Shown here: positions 32,313 through 41,022 of the stretch, one piece after another
Numbering within the stretch: position 1 is the stretch's first letter
How the letters are laid out: each line of letters starts with the position of its first letter
Assembly: GCA_023230325.1 (NCBI GenBank)
Contig: JALNXN010000006.1
Span: 1-44,174 of the forward strand
Direction: 5' to 3'
Length of the DNA stretch: 44,174 bases
Origin: an archaeon
Lineage (GTDB): Archaea; Iainarchaeota; Iainarchaeia; Iainarchaeales; CSSED10-239
Notes under the pieces: generated by a model
Told to the model about the DNA's origin: nothing
Database searches by the model: none
Seen by the model: only the letters and a program-made list of their open reading frames with translations
Position numbers and translations under genes: made by a program

Positions 32313-33176
32313 TTAAAGAATAAACAAATAACTTATAATTATTGAAATTAGGATCAATATTGCTTGAGGTGGTAAAGCAGGAAGAACTTTAATTTTTCTT
32401 TTGTTAATTGAAAGATACCAAAAGGTTCCAAGTAAACCAACAATTGAAGCAACCCAAATTAATATAATTGGGATTATTGCAACTTTAAAAGGGTAAGTTC
32501 TAATTAAGACAAAGAAAAAACTTGCAGAAACAGTTAATGGAACAACAATGTCTCCACCTCCTAGTTGGTAAACTTTCTTTTTTAAGGGAAGCGCAAAGGT
32601 TAAGGCTAACTTCTGTTTAATAAACATCTTTGCAAGAGTAACCATGTGCTTTGTGTAAAAAACTGCAATAATGTCGTAGATTGAGAGAAGAACTAAAAAC
32701 ACAATGACTGGGAGTAGACCTAAAGATAGACCAATCAATGACCCTGCACCAGCAATTGCTAAAGATAGTAGGAAATTATTATACCAGAGTAGGATTTTTT
32801 TAAAAGAAGAGTGTCTACCTAAATAGTTTCTAATAAGTAATAAGATTGCAGAAACAAGGATTGCTGCAAAATAATCTAAAAAGACATCAAGAACAACTAT
32901 CATTCCAAAAAACAAAGCCAAAAATTCAAAGATTGAGAGGTATCTTGTTTTTTTAAAAAATCTTTTTAGAAAAAGCATAAGGCCTGTTAGTAAAACAATC
33001 TCTACAATAATTGCAATTGCGTTAATGATGTCATCAGGGTTGTCTGTAATTATTGTTAACCTTATGTCTTCTTGCGAGGAATAGTAGTTTGCAGTAATTA
33101 AACCAAGCACTTGTATAAATAGGAAAAGAATTATAAAAAAAATTACAAATTTTGAATTAAGTTTTTTTTCAGCCAT
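32313..33176 (-). CDS. Presenilin / signal-peptide-peptidase family intramembrane aspartyl protease
   Basis: 287 residues with about nine transmembrane helices. All three signatures of the GxGD proteases are present: LSIYDIIAV (YD at 167-168), LGGGDIVVP (GGGD at 206-209, catalytic Asp 209) and LPALPPQ (PAL at 266-268). It would cut transmembrane segments or leftover signal peptides inside the membrane. The frame extends upstream, but the ATG at 33176 has GGAAAAGAG before it. Its first seven codons (MAEKKLN) and its 5' leader are nearly identical to those of the acetyltransferase gene next door, the result of a tandem duplication. Confidence 0.9.
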   Translation of the reverse strand: MAEKKLNSKFVIFFIILFLFIQVLGLITANYYSSQEDIRLTIITDNPDDIINAIAIIVEIVLLTGLMLFLKRFFKKTRYLSIFEFLALFFGMIVVLDVFLDYFAAILVSAILLLIRNYLGRHSSFKKILLWYNNFLLSLAIAGAGSLIGLSLGLLPVIVFLVLLSIYDIIAVFYTKHMVTLAKMFIKQKLALTFALPLKKKVYQLGGGDIVVPLTVSASFFFVLIRTYPFKVAIIPIILIWVASIVGLLGTFWYLSINKRKIKVLPALPPQAILILISIIISYLFIL

Positions 33177-33265
33177 TCTCTTTTCCTTTTTATAGATATT
33201 TATTATTTTTAAATTAATGATCTCTTTAATTTGGTTTTTTCTAAAATTATTTTGGTCTTTTAATA
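33157..33265. repeat. 109-base direct repeat, copy A
   Basis: Covers the end of acetyltransferase 1, the spacer and the first codons of the presenilin-like gene. It matches 33779-33887 at all but about one position (TTAAATTAA versus TTAAATAAA). Confidence 0.9.
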
Positions 33266-33798
33266 ACAATACTATTCTTAAATCTTTTTTCTTTTGTTTT
33301 AGAATTTATGTAAGTTTCTTTTTTTTGTTTTAATTCTGCTTTATATTTTTTAGTTGCATTTTCACTTAAACTTTTTCTGTTAACAAAAGCCTCATTAATG
33401 CTATAGATTTTATTATTTTTAACACTAGGGTTTTGAAAATTAATAATTCCTTTTTTGTGTATCAAGTAAGCTAACTTTCTAAAAATTAATTTCTTTCCTA
33501 CACCCTTTCCTTGATAGTCTTTATGAACATATGTGTGAACGCTAATAAATGTTTTATCTAAAATCACACCAGTTGTAAAACCAATTACTTTATTGTTATT
33601 TAAAATTATAAATGTAGAATATTGTTTTTTAAAAAAATCATGAAGAGAAGATTCTAAAACTTTCTTATTAATGCCTTTAAAGGGTTCTCCAAACTTTACA
33701 AAGTATAAATCTTTTAAGAGCTTTTCATTTGAAAATAATTGTTCAAGATTAGACTTGTCAAATTCTTTATAGGAAATGTTAAGTTTTTTTTCAGCCAT
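33247..33798 (-). CDS. GNAT-family N-acetyltransferase, copy 1
   Basis: 183 residues. The acetyl-CoA-binding motif HKDYQGKGVGKKL (Q96-G101) and the strand FIILNNNKVIGFTTG before it define a GCN5-type acetyltransferase. The basic tail (about 150-183) is not part of the usual domain. The first 40 residues and the motif region are nearly identical to copy 2, while the middle (41-65) and the tail differ, so the copies have diverged. The substrate is unknown. Confidence 0.85.
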   Translation of the reverse strand: MAEKKLNISYKEFDKSNLEQLFSNEKLLKDLYFVKFGEPFKGINKKVLESSLHDFFKKQYSTFIILNNNKVIGFTTGVILDKTFISVHTYVHKDYQGKGVGKKLIFRKLAYLIHKKGIINFQNPSVKNNKIYSINEAFVNRKSLSENATKKYKAELKQKKETYINSKTKEKRFKNSIVIKRPK

Positions 33799-33887
33799 TC
33801 TCTTTTCCTTTTTATAGATATTTATTATTTTTAAATAAATGATCTCTTTAATTTGGTTTTTTCTAAAATTATTTTGGTCTTTTAATA
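33779..33887. repeat. 109-base direct repeat, copy B
   Basis: Covers the end of acetyltransferase 2, the spacer and the first codons of acetyltransferase 1. Same sequence as 33157-33265 apart from about one base. Confidence 0.9.
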
Positions 33888-34438
33888 GAAATATTATTTT
33901 TATGTTTTACTTTTTTTGTTTTAGAATGTAAATATTTTTCAGTTTCTAAATTTAATTGGGATTTATATTTTCCAACCATATTTTCAGTTAATTTTTTTCT
34001 ATTTACAAAAGCTTCATTAATGCTGTAGATTTTATTATTTCCAACAAAGTAATTTTGAAAATTAATAATTCCTTTTTTGTGTATAAGGTAAGCTAACTTT
34101 CTAAAAATTAATTTCTTTCCAATACCCTTTCCTTGATAATCTTTATGTAAAATTGTACTAAAACTATGATATGTTTTTTCAACAATTTTTCCAGTTGTAA
34201 AACCAATTGCTCTATTATTATTTAAGATTAAAAAGGTAACGCCATCTTTTGTAAAAAGAGAACTCATAATAGAAACTAAATTTCTTTTAGGTGTTTTTTT
34301 AAAGGGTTCTCCAAACTTTACAAAGTATAAATCTTTTAAAAGCTTTTCATTTGAAAATAATTGTTCAAGATTAGACTTGTCAAATTCTTTATAGGAAATG
34401 TTAAGTTTTTTTTCAACATCTCTTTTTTCTTCAACCAT
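33869..34438 (-). CDS. GNAT-family N-acetyltransferase, copy 2
   Basis: 189 residues, paralogue of the next gene, with HKDYQGKGIGKKL as the acetyl-CoA loop. The N-terminus MVEEKRDVEKKLNISYKEF differs from copy 1 only before the shared KKLNISYKEFDKSNLEQLF. The ATG at 34438 is preferred over a TTG two codons earlier. GATATATTAT about 20 bases upstream could be its TATA box, giving a leaderless or nearly leaderless transcript. This copy has its own promoter and may be the original one. Confidence 0.85.
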   Translation of the reverse strand: MVEEKRDVEKKLNISYKEFDKSNLEQLFSNEKLLKDLYFVKFGEPFKKTPKRNLVSIMSSLFTKDGVTFLILNNNRAIGFTTGKIVEKTYHSFSTILHKDYQGKGIGKKLIFRKLAYLIHKKGIINFQNYFVGNNKIYSINEAFVNRKKLTENMVGKYKSQLNLETEKYLHSKTKKVKHKNNISIKRPK

Positions 34439-34473
34439 ATACAAACACTAACAAAATAATATATCAAAAGTCT

Positions 34474-36621
34474 TTAAAAAGAATCAGGTTCTGTTGCTTT
34501 TAACAAACCATTTCTTGGCTCATAGATGTCTCCAATCTTTTTAAGCTTAATAACAGCATCTTGAGCCTTCTCTCTTGTAATATTATTCTCCTCAGCAAAA
34601 TCATACAACTCCTTTGTAGGAACTGGCTCTCCATTAGCTGAAAGATCTTTTATAAATTTTAAAATAGTCTTGACTAAGTTTCTTTCAGACTGAGACTGGC
34701 CTGTCTGAAGAATATCAATATCTATTTTTCCTGTTTCTTTGTCAAGTGCTGTTTGCTCTAAAGAAGTTTTAAAAATCCTAATCGCTCTCTCAGCATCCTC
34801 TTCTTCAATTATGTTTTTTAATTTTATTTTTGCACTTGCTTCTGAAAGCCTTATTAGTCCCTCTAGCTGTCTTGGAGTTGCAGAGAAGCTTCTTGAGTTT
34901 CTACCAAGATCTCTTAACTCCACATAATAGTTTAGAATCTTTTCAGAAGCCTTAGCTGTTAACACTGGCTTAATGTTCTGTCTTGAAAAGGCAACATACT
35001 TTTTATAAATATTTGGTTCAATTGCTGGAAGTATCTTTTTTTCTATCTCTTCAAGGTCCTCTTTAGATATAGAGTTTGATTTTTCTGAATGAGACATTTT
35101 CTGTGCGAGCTCTTGGGTCTTTAAAACATGCTTTGCAATATTTAAGTCCATGGTTCTGTCTAAGACATCAGGAATTACAAAATATAGATCAAAACGAGAA
35201 ATTAAAGAAAAAGGAAGATCAATTTGTTCAATTGGGTTTTTGTAAGGATCAAAACGATTGTATTTTGGATTTGCAGCAGCTAAAATTGAGGTGTCTGCCT
35301 TAAATTTACTGTATAGTCCAGCTTTAGAAACAGAGACAGTTGATTGAGCCATAGCTTCATGTAAAGAACTACGGTCATCCGGGTTGATTTTGTCAAACTC
35401 ATCAATCATTGCCATCCCTCCACTTGCTAAAATCACTGCTCCTGCCTTTAGGGTCCAACCACCTTCTCCAAACTCATCCTTAACAGCACTCACAGTTAAT
35501 CCAGCTCCAGAAACTGTCTTTCCAGCAACATACACACTCTTTGGGGCAAGGATGTTTGCATACTCTAAAAGTTTAGATTTACCAGTAGATGGGTCACCAA
35601 CCAAAAGCACATGGATATTTCCTCTTAGCTTTTGTTTAGCAATCTCTTTTTTCACACCACCAAACATCTGTAAGGTTATTGCTTCTTTTACAACATCATG
35701 TCCAAAGATGTTTGGAGCAATTGACTTTGATAATAGGTCATAGATGTCTGCTTTTTTTGAAAGTTCAATTATTTCTTTTTCCTCATCAATTGAGATCTTT
35801 AGTTCTTCATATTCTTGATCAACTTTTAGAATATGATTTGCAACAATATATTTTCCAAAGATGTTTGTGTCTCCCTTTGGAGGCCTTAACTTTAAAACTC
35901 CAGTTACAACAATTTTGTCTCCTGCAGAAACTCTATTAACTAAATCTTCAGAAAGATAAACATCAATGTTTGCAGCTTGGTCAGAACCTTTTAAACTCTC
36001 TAATGGCTCTTGCATTTGTATTTTTTGGTAATCAATAAATTTTGATTGATCTAGATCAATATCAAACTCCCTACCCTTACATTCTCCACACATGATTGGT
36101 TTTACAAGTTGTTGGGTTTTTTGACTTAAGTTCACACCAGTCCCACATTTCCTGCAAACAAAATGAGCGACAGTTAATTTTTCTAATCTCTCAGTAATCA
36201 ACCTAATTGTTCCTTCTAAAGAGGTTAACTTTGCAATATGTATAGCACCAACATCCCTTATTGCCACCCTATACTCTTCAGGCAGATTAAAAAATCTAAC
36301 AATTGGTGCGAAATTAGACTCAACCTCAGAATCTAAAATTCCTATATCCATTTTATTGATTGCAGCATTTGCAGCTTCAGTTATCAAGTGTGGATTTTCA
36401 AGTAATTTTTCAGAAACATTTAGATCAAAATCCTCTAACTTTTTATAATCAATGTCAAAGGATCTTTCTTGAGGGTAAATAGAGGCTAGAACTTCAATTT
36501 CTTTTTTATAAACTTCCTCAAAGAATTCAAAAAGAATGTCTATGTATTCTTCTATTGCTAAATTTTTAGAGTCTACAAAATCAATGTCTTGTAGTTCTTT
36601 GTCTAAGTCTATTTCTGCCAT
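34474..36621 (-). CDS. mcm: Replicative DNA helicase MCM
   Basis: 715 residues. The N-terminal domain carries a zinc ribbon (C156, C159, C178, C181). The AAA+ core has Walker A GDPSTGKS (342-349), Walker B MIDEFD (405-410), sensor 1 AAANPKY and arginine finger SRFD (475-478). A winged-helix domain closes the protein (about 640-715). It unwinds DNA at the replication fork as a hexamer. GTGAGAA upstream supports the start. The element at 36668-36700 and RPA lie upstream. Confidence 0.97.
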   Translation of the reverse strand: MAEIDLDKELQDIDFVDSKNLAIEEYIDILFEFFEEVYKKEIEVLASIYPQERSFDIDYKKLEDFDLNVSEKLLENPHLITEAANAAINKMDIGILDSEVESNFAPIVRFFNLPEEYRVAIRDVGAIHIAKLTSLEGTIRLITERLEKLTVAHFVCRKCGTGVNLSQKTQQLVKPIMCGECKGREFDIDLDQSKFIDYQKIQMQEPLESLKGSDQAANIDVYLSEDLVNRVSAGDKIVVTGVLKLRPPKGDTNIFGKYIVANHILKVDQEYEELKISIDEEKEIIELSKKADIYDLLSKSIAPNIFGHDVVKEAITLQMFGGVKKEIAKQKLRGNIHVLLVGDPSTGKSKLLEYANILAPKSVYVAGKTVSGAGLTVSAVKDEFGEGGWTLKAGAVILASGGMAMIDEFDKINPDDRSSLHEAMAQSTVSVSKAGLYSKFKADTSILAAANPKYNRFDPYKNPIEQIDLPFSLISRFDLYFVIPDVLDRTMDLNIAKHVLKTQELAQKMSHSEKSNSISKEDLEEIEKKILPAIEPNIYKKYVAFSRQNIKPVLTAKASEKILNYYVELRDLGRNSRSFSATPRQLEGLIRLSEASAKIKLKNIIEEEDAERAIRIFKTSLEQTALDKETGKIDIDILQTGQSQSERNLVKTILKFIKDLSANGEPVPTKELYDFAEENNITREKAQDAVIKLKKIGDIYEPRNGLLKATEPDSF

Positions 36622-36930
36622 AAAGTTCTCACTCTAATATAAATTAGTGTTATTTAGGAATTAATAGTTTTTGGAGGGGTAGTTGACCAAGAAAAGAAAC
36701 TCCTCTCAAGGTCATCTACTTGATTGTTTTTGATCTTTTACATTTTTTGTTTGGATTGTTTATTTGTTTGGATTGTTTAAAAAATTCAAAGATTCTATTT
36801 AAATTATAAGTAAAATAAAATATAAGTAAGTCGGCTTTGAAAAATAAACAAAAAAATTAAGAAATTTAGAGAATATTACCGGAAGTGAGGGGGTAAGCTT
36901 GAAAAATAAACAAAATTGAGGTTATTTTCT
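36622..36930. other. Spacer between RPA and mcm with the G-rich element and a direct repeat
   Basis: This 309-base stretch has no gene. It holds a TATA-like TTTATATTA (minus strand, about 36633-36645) for mcm and the hairpin-forming element at 36668-36722. A 17-base direct repeat, TTGAAAAATAAACAAAA, occurs at 36837-36853 and 36899-36915. Confidence 0.5.
36668..36722 (+). repeat. G-rich intergenic element, copy 2, with hairpin (upstream of mcm)
   Basis: TTTTTGGAGGGGTAGTTGAC opens it; it then runs CAAGAAAAGAAAC and matches the radA element at 7938-7970. GTAGTTGACC (36679-36688) can pair with GGTCATCTAC (36710-36719) with one mismatch. CTCC in the loop can pair with GGAG before the stem. Confidence 0.55.
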
Positions 36931-38262
36931 TTAGATTAGCTCAACTGAGTCACATAAAAGTTCAATTTGGGAAGAAAAATTATTTAGTTTTGCTCTACCT
37001 GTAACTTTTACTTTCTCACCTAGTAACTTATCTTCAAGTTTATCAAAGATCTCTAGCTTTTGTTCCTCTAAGATCTCTTGTTTGAAATTATCTTTATTTA
37101 GATCATATATTTTTTCAACAACATCTTTAAAGAAAACAATTTTTAAAATACCAGAACCATCATCAATGTCCAAGGAACCAAATAGATTTACTTGAGGATC
37201 AATTACTTTATTACATCTTTCACAAATAAATTCATTATTTATAATTTGTACTTTTTCATTACATTCTGGACATTTAAAATATCTTATGTTGTTTCTGTTA
37301 ATTGAGACTATTAGACCTTCAAGCTTATAATTTTTACCATCTTGTAGTTCGCTTATCTTTCCTTCTTCTAGATCTTTACTTAAAGCTAGGATTTGGTCTA
37401 GGGGAGGTATCTTTTTAGAAGTTTTTGGGTTTTTTATAACTGAAGAAGTCCAGTTAAGGTAGGCTTCAATATCATACAATCCCTCTTTTAGTCTAACATC
37501 TGTTAACTTAATTACATCTCCTTTTGAGAAATTAGAATTAATCTCCTGAGTCCAAGGTTCCCAAGCCACACATCTTAGAGACTTTAGACCATCTGATATT
37601 TCAAAAGAAAGAACTTCTCTTTTCTTTCCATCTTTTCCTTCAAAGGTATTGATTGGGTAGATGTTTATTATTCTTCCAATAGTGTCAATTGGGTTTTCTT
37701 CTACTTGTTCAATGTCTGAGACCTCTTTAAAGTTTTCTTTTATTTTTTCTATTAATGGTGGGTTTTCTGGATCTTTTATAAGTGTTCCACCATGTCTTAG
37801 AGAAAGGTCTAATCTATCATTATAAGTGGAAACAAAAGCATCTTTTACTAGAACTAAAGAATTCTTTTCTAAGTTAAGTTCTGAAAGTAGATCTGCTTTT
37901 TCTTGCCAAAGATTTAATTTAGTTTCACCAGTTCCATCTTGTAGATAGATGGTTTGTAGTTTTCCTTGACTTCCATCCTTTCCTGTGTATGTCTTTACTG
38001 GTGGAATAAACTTTACTCTTGCATAAAGGCTTACACCATCTTGAGAGCTTGTAAGTTCTGATATTTTTAAGATTGAGGGAGTTGACGTTATATTTAGGTC
38101 AACATTAAATTGTTTGGCAAGCATGATGTTTGCTCCAACATCAGAAAGTAGCCCTTGGTATTTGTCTTTTATCTTAATAAGGTTTGCTTGTAATTCTTCC
38201 TCTGATTTTCCAGTTTCTGTTTTTACTTTTCTAAAAATTTCGTCAGCATTATTTAATTGCAT
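36931..38262 (-). CDS. Replication protein A-like single-stranded DNA-binding protein
   Basis: 443 residues with at least two OB folds (about 65-165 and 190-280) and a third OB fold carrying a zinc finger, CPECNEKV and FICERCN (C331, C334, C347, C350). This is the layout of archaeal RPA41-type proteins that coat single-stranded DNA in replication and repair. GATGA before the ATG supports the start. It is followed by mcm, a sensible replication neighbour. Confidence 0.9.
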   Translation of the reverse strand: MQLNNADEIFRKVKTETGKSEEELQANLIKIKDKYQGLLSDVGANIMLAKQFNVDLNITSTPSILKISELTSSQDGVSLYARVKFIPPVKTYTGKDGSQGKLQTIYLQDGTGETKLNLWQEKADLLSELNLEKNSLVLVKDAFVSTYNDRLDLSLRHGGTLIKDPENPPLIEKIKENFKEVSDIEQVEENPIDTIGRIINIYPINTFEGKDGKKREVLSFEISDGLKSLRCVAWEPWTQEINSNFSKGDVIKLTDVRLKEGLYDIEAYLNWTSSVIKNPKTSKKIPPLDQILALSKDLEEGKISELQDGKNYKLEGLIVSINRNNIRYFKCPECNEKVQIINNEFICERCNKVIDPQVNLFGSLDIDDGSGILKIVFFKDVVEKIYDLNKDNFKQEILEEQKLEIFDKLEDKLLGEKVKVTGRAKLNNFSSQIELLCDSVELI

Positions 38263-38281
38263 AATTTTTCATCTTCTTTAT

Positions 38282-38324
38282 AATTTTTTTAAATTTTTTT
38301 AAATTTTTTTAAATTTTTTAATTT
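38282..38324. repeat. Tandem AAATTTTTTT repeat
   Basis: About four head-to-tail copies of a ten-base unit directly upstream of RPA. It is a simple low-complexity repeat and may act as a T-tract spacer or be slippage. Confidence 0.6.
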
Positions 38325-38348
38325 TACTTAATTGTTATAATTTTTAAT

Positions 38349-38399
38349 TTAATATATACTTTATAATGAAAACAATTATTAAAGTAACTGTTACTTGCT
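38349..38399 (+). promoter_or_regulatory. Promoter with palindrome AAGTAAC-T-GTTACTT
   Basis: TTAATATATACTTTA at 38349-38363 is a TATA candidate. The perfect palindrome at 38382-38396 falls where transcription should begin, and an ATG follows at 38400. Binding there would block transcription of the genes from 38400 onward. Confidence 0.5.
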
Positions 38400-38663
38400 A
38401 TGAAAAAATGTAAACATAGTTCTCTCAATGACATCATTAAAAATAACAGAATTCTCTCGCTGGTAAAGTTAAAAATAAAATATCAAAAAACAAGCCATAG
38501 TTTAAAAAGTACAAAACATATAAACGATAAAGAAAAAAATAAAAAATTAATAAACACACAATTCTTTTTCTTAAACCTTTTTTTTAAAAAAACACAAATA
38601 TATAAAAACATTAAACACATATATATTAGTAATCTTATATACAAATGTGTTAATAAATTATGA
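38400..38663 (+). CDS. Possible small Lys-rich protein before the secretion ATPase
   Basis: 87 codons. The sequence is dominated by Lys, Asn, Ile and Ser and has no recognisable domain, so it may be a chance frame in an AT-rich leader. In favour: it starts just after a promoter with a palindrome, and its TGA overlaps the ATG of the next gene (ATGA at 38660-38663), as coupled genes do. Against: low complexity and no ribosome binding site. Confidence 0.3.
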   Translation: MKKCKHSSLNDIIKNNRILSLVKLKIKYQKTSHSLKSTKHINDKEKNKKLINTQFFFLNLFFKKTQIYKNIKHIYISNLIYKCVNKL

Positions 38664-40963
38664 AGATAGGAAAATACACAGTTGGAAACTATATAGTTTC
38701 AAAAGAAGGAAATAAACAAAAACTAATCTTTGATTGTAGAAACTGTCCTTATAACACATCAGTTGCAGAAGACCCTAGATGTAGATACCATGTTATGAAG
38801 ATCTTAGAAACTGTTGATGCAGACGAAATAATATTAGCTGATGTCTATGAAAGAGCATATGATGAAACACAAACTAACTACTTAAAAGAAATGATAAACC
38901 TATTATTGGACTTTCAAAATAAAGCAGTTTGGGTAAGCTCACATTTAGGGATCTCAGATCTTGATTGTGATGAATGTTATCCTGGAAGACACAACAACAT
39001 TCTAAAGTTTGCAAGAGATCTTTTAAGCTACGACCCAATTGGCTCATACCTTGGGCTTCTTAGAGAACTTGAAAACACAAGGATTAGAGGGGAAGACAAT
39101 AAAGGAAAGCCTTGTGAGAAATGTTATACAGCAAATCTTAAACATCTAAATAATCTTAAACAACAATATGATAAAACCAACTTTATTAAAGTCTTAAAAC
39201 CAATCTTACTAAAAAGTAAAAACCTAGATAACCTTGATGACATCTACAGAACTTTATTTGAAGTAGAAATTAAACCTGCATTTATTGGATCAACAATCTC
39301 TTTTGGAGACATGGACAAGCTAGAGTTTATTGATGAGTATCAAGTACTAAACACAAGTGTTCAAATCTTTAAACATCCTGACAAAATTGAATATCAATAT
39401 ATTATTAATCCACCAGAGTATACTTTATCCCCTGATCACTACTTTGTACTTACAAAAACAAAAGAAACAGTTGCAAACTACCAACCAGGAAAAGTAACCC
39501 TTACAAGTGGAGACTCAACAAGAAAATATTTCCAAAGAATCTACCAAAGCACAATTATTGATGTTGCTAGAAAATATCAAATATCAATTTCTCCAGAAGA
39601 CATTTTATCTTTATCAGAGATTGTTACTAGATATACTATTGGTTATGGAATATTAGAATTATTGTTATCAGATAGACAACTTACAGATGTTTATTTAGAT
39701 TCACCATTAGGCTCAAAACCTATATACCTGATACATTCAAAATATGGACAATGTCAAACAAACATCCACTATCCAGAAAGAGATGCAGAAAGCTTTGTAG
39801 GAAAAATAAGAGCAATGTCTGGAAGACCATTTGATGATGCACACCCAATCTTAGACTATGATATGCCTGACCTAAACACAAGAGTTGCAATTATTGGAAG
39901 ACCTCTTGCAACAGACGGGATTGCTTTTGCTTTTAGGTTACATAAAGACACACCTTGGACTTTGCCACAACTTATCAATGTTAAGTCCATTAACGCACTT
40001 GGGGCAGGATTACTTAGCTTTTTTATAGACAACAACACAACAATTCTTGTAGCTGGGTCTCGTGGGGCAGGAAAAACCTCTTTAATGACTGCCATGATGC
40101 TTGAGATTTTACAGAATGCAAGAATCATTGTTCAAGAGGACACTTTAGAGTTACCAATAATGTACATGAAAGACATTGGGTTTAATGCTCAAAGGCTAAA
40201 AACAAAATCAGCAATTGGAAGTGATGACACAGCAACAACAGAAGTAAAACCAGAAGATGCTTTAAGAACAGCTTTAAGACTTGGAGACTCAGCAATCATT
40301 GTTGGAGAAGTAAGAAGTGTAGAAGCAAAAGTTCTATATGAGGCTATGAGAATTGGGGCAGCTGGTAATGTTGTTATGGGGACTATTCACGCAGACTCTG
40401 CCTATGCTGTTTGGGACAGAGTGGTTAACGACTTAGAGGTTCCAACAACTTCTTTTAAGGCAACTGACCTAGTTGTTGTAACTAAGCCTATTAGGTTTAA
40501 AGGATCATTAAAAAGTTACAAAAGAGTTGTGCAGATAACAGAAGTTAAAAAACATTGGAATGTAGATCCAGATGCTGAAGGAGGGTTACTAAACCTTATG
40601 GAATATGAGGCATCCAAAGATGGACTAATATTGAATGAAGATGCACTTAAAGATTCTGAACTGTTTGTAAAAATAACAAAAGTAACTGGTATGAAGATAG
40701 AAGAAATTTGGGACAACATAAAACTTAGGGCAAACGAAAAGCAACATCAAGTAGATGTCTCCATAAAGTTAGGGGTTGTTGACATACTTGAAGCAGAGCA
40801 TTCTGTTTTTGCACACAACAAACTGTTACTTTTAAAAGAAGAGTATATAGAAAGTAAAGGCAAAATAGATTACAATGATCTTTTCACAATTTGGAGCAAA
40901 TGGTATGATGAAGAATTTATTCCAAGGATTGTTAAGAGAATTAAAGAATCAAGAGAAGAATAA
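38660..40963 (+). CDS. Type IV pilus / secretion ATPase (GspE-TadA-VirB11 type) with Cys-rich N-terminus
   Basis: 767 residues. The C-terminal half is a secretion ATPase: Walker A AGSRGAGKTS (466-473 core), Asp box near VQEDTLELP, Walker B SAIIVGEVRS (545-550 core) and His box GTIHADSAYAVWDR. It would power assembly of pili or archaella from pilins such as the one at 1-144. The N-terminal 160 residues hold cysteines at 26, 29, 41, 103, 106, 152 and 155, possibly binding zinc or an Fe-S cluster. About 50 residues after the His box the sequence continues with an extra C-terminal region to 767. The usual TadC-type membrane platform gene is not next to it in this window. Confidence 0.88.
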   Translation: MKIGKYTVGNYIVSKEGNKQKLIFDCRNCPYNTSVAEDPRCRYHVMKILETVDADEIILADVYERAYDETQTNYLKEMINLLLDFQNKAVWVSSHLGISDLDCDECYPGRHNNILKFARDLLSYDPIGSYLGLLRELENTRIRGEDNKGKPCEKCYTANLKHLNNLKQQYDKTNFIKVLKPILLKSKNLDNLDDIYRTLFEVEIKPAFIGSTISFGDMDKLEFIDEYQVLNTSVQIFKHPDKIEYQYIINPPEYTLSPDHYFVLTKTKETVANYQPGKVTLTSGDSTRKYFQRIYQSTIIDVARKYQISISPEDILSLSEIVTRYTIGYGILELLLSDRQLTDVYLDSPLGSKPIYLIHSKYGQCQTNIHYPERDAESFVGKIRAMSGRPFDDAHPILDYDMPDLNTRVAIIGRPLATDGIAFAFRLHKDTPWTLPQLINVKSINALGAGLLSFFIDNNTTILVAGSRGAGKTSLMTAMMLEILQNARIIVQEDTLELPIMYMKDIGFNAQRLKTKSAIGSDDTATTEVKPEDALRTALRLGDSAIIVGEVRSVEAKVLYEAMRIGAAGNVVMGTIHADSAYAVWDRVVNDLEVPTTSFKATDLVVVTKPIRFKGSLKSYKRVVQITEVKKHWNVDPDAEGGLLNLMEYEASKDGLILNEDALKDSELFVKITKVTGMKIEEIWDNIKLRANEKQHQVDVSIKLGVVDILEAEHSVFAHNKLLLLKEEYIESKGKIDYNDLFTIWSKWYDEEFIPRIVKRIKESREE

Positions 40964-41022
40964 ATGTTTTTAGAAAAATATTTATTAAAAACCTAATTGC
41001 AAACAAAATAAAAATTAAATTA

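Noticed and set aside
33177..33269. N-terminal extension of the presenilin-like protein by 31 codons
   Set aside because: The extension lies in the duplicated spacer and overlaps the acetyltransferase end; the ATG at 33176 has its own ribosome binding site.
34739..35939. Several plus-strand open frames opposite mcm
   Set aside because: They are antisense shadows of a well-conserved gene, with no domain and no ribosome binding site.
38282..38324. Regular repeats read as a possible CRISPR array
   Set aside because: The unit is only ten bases of A and T with no spacers. No CRISPR array or cas gene is present in the window.
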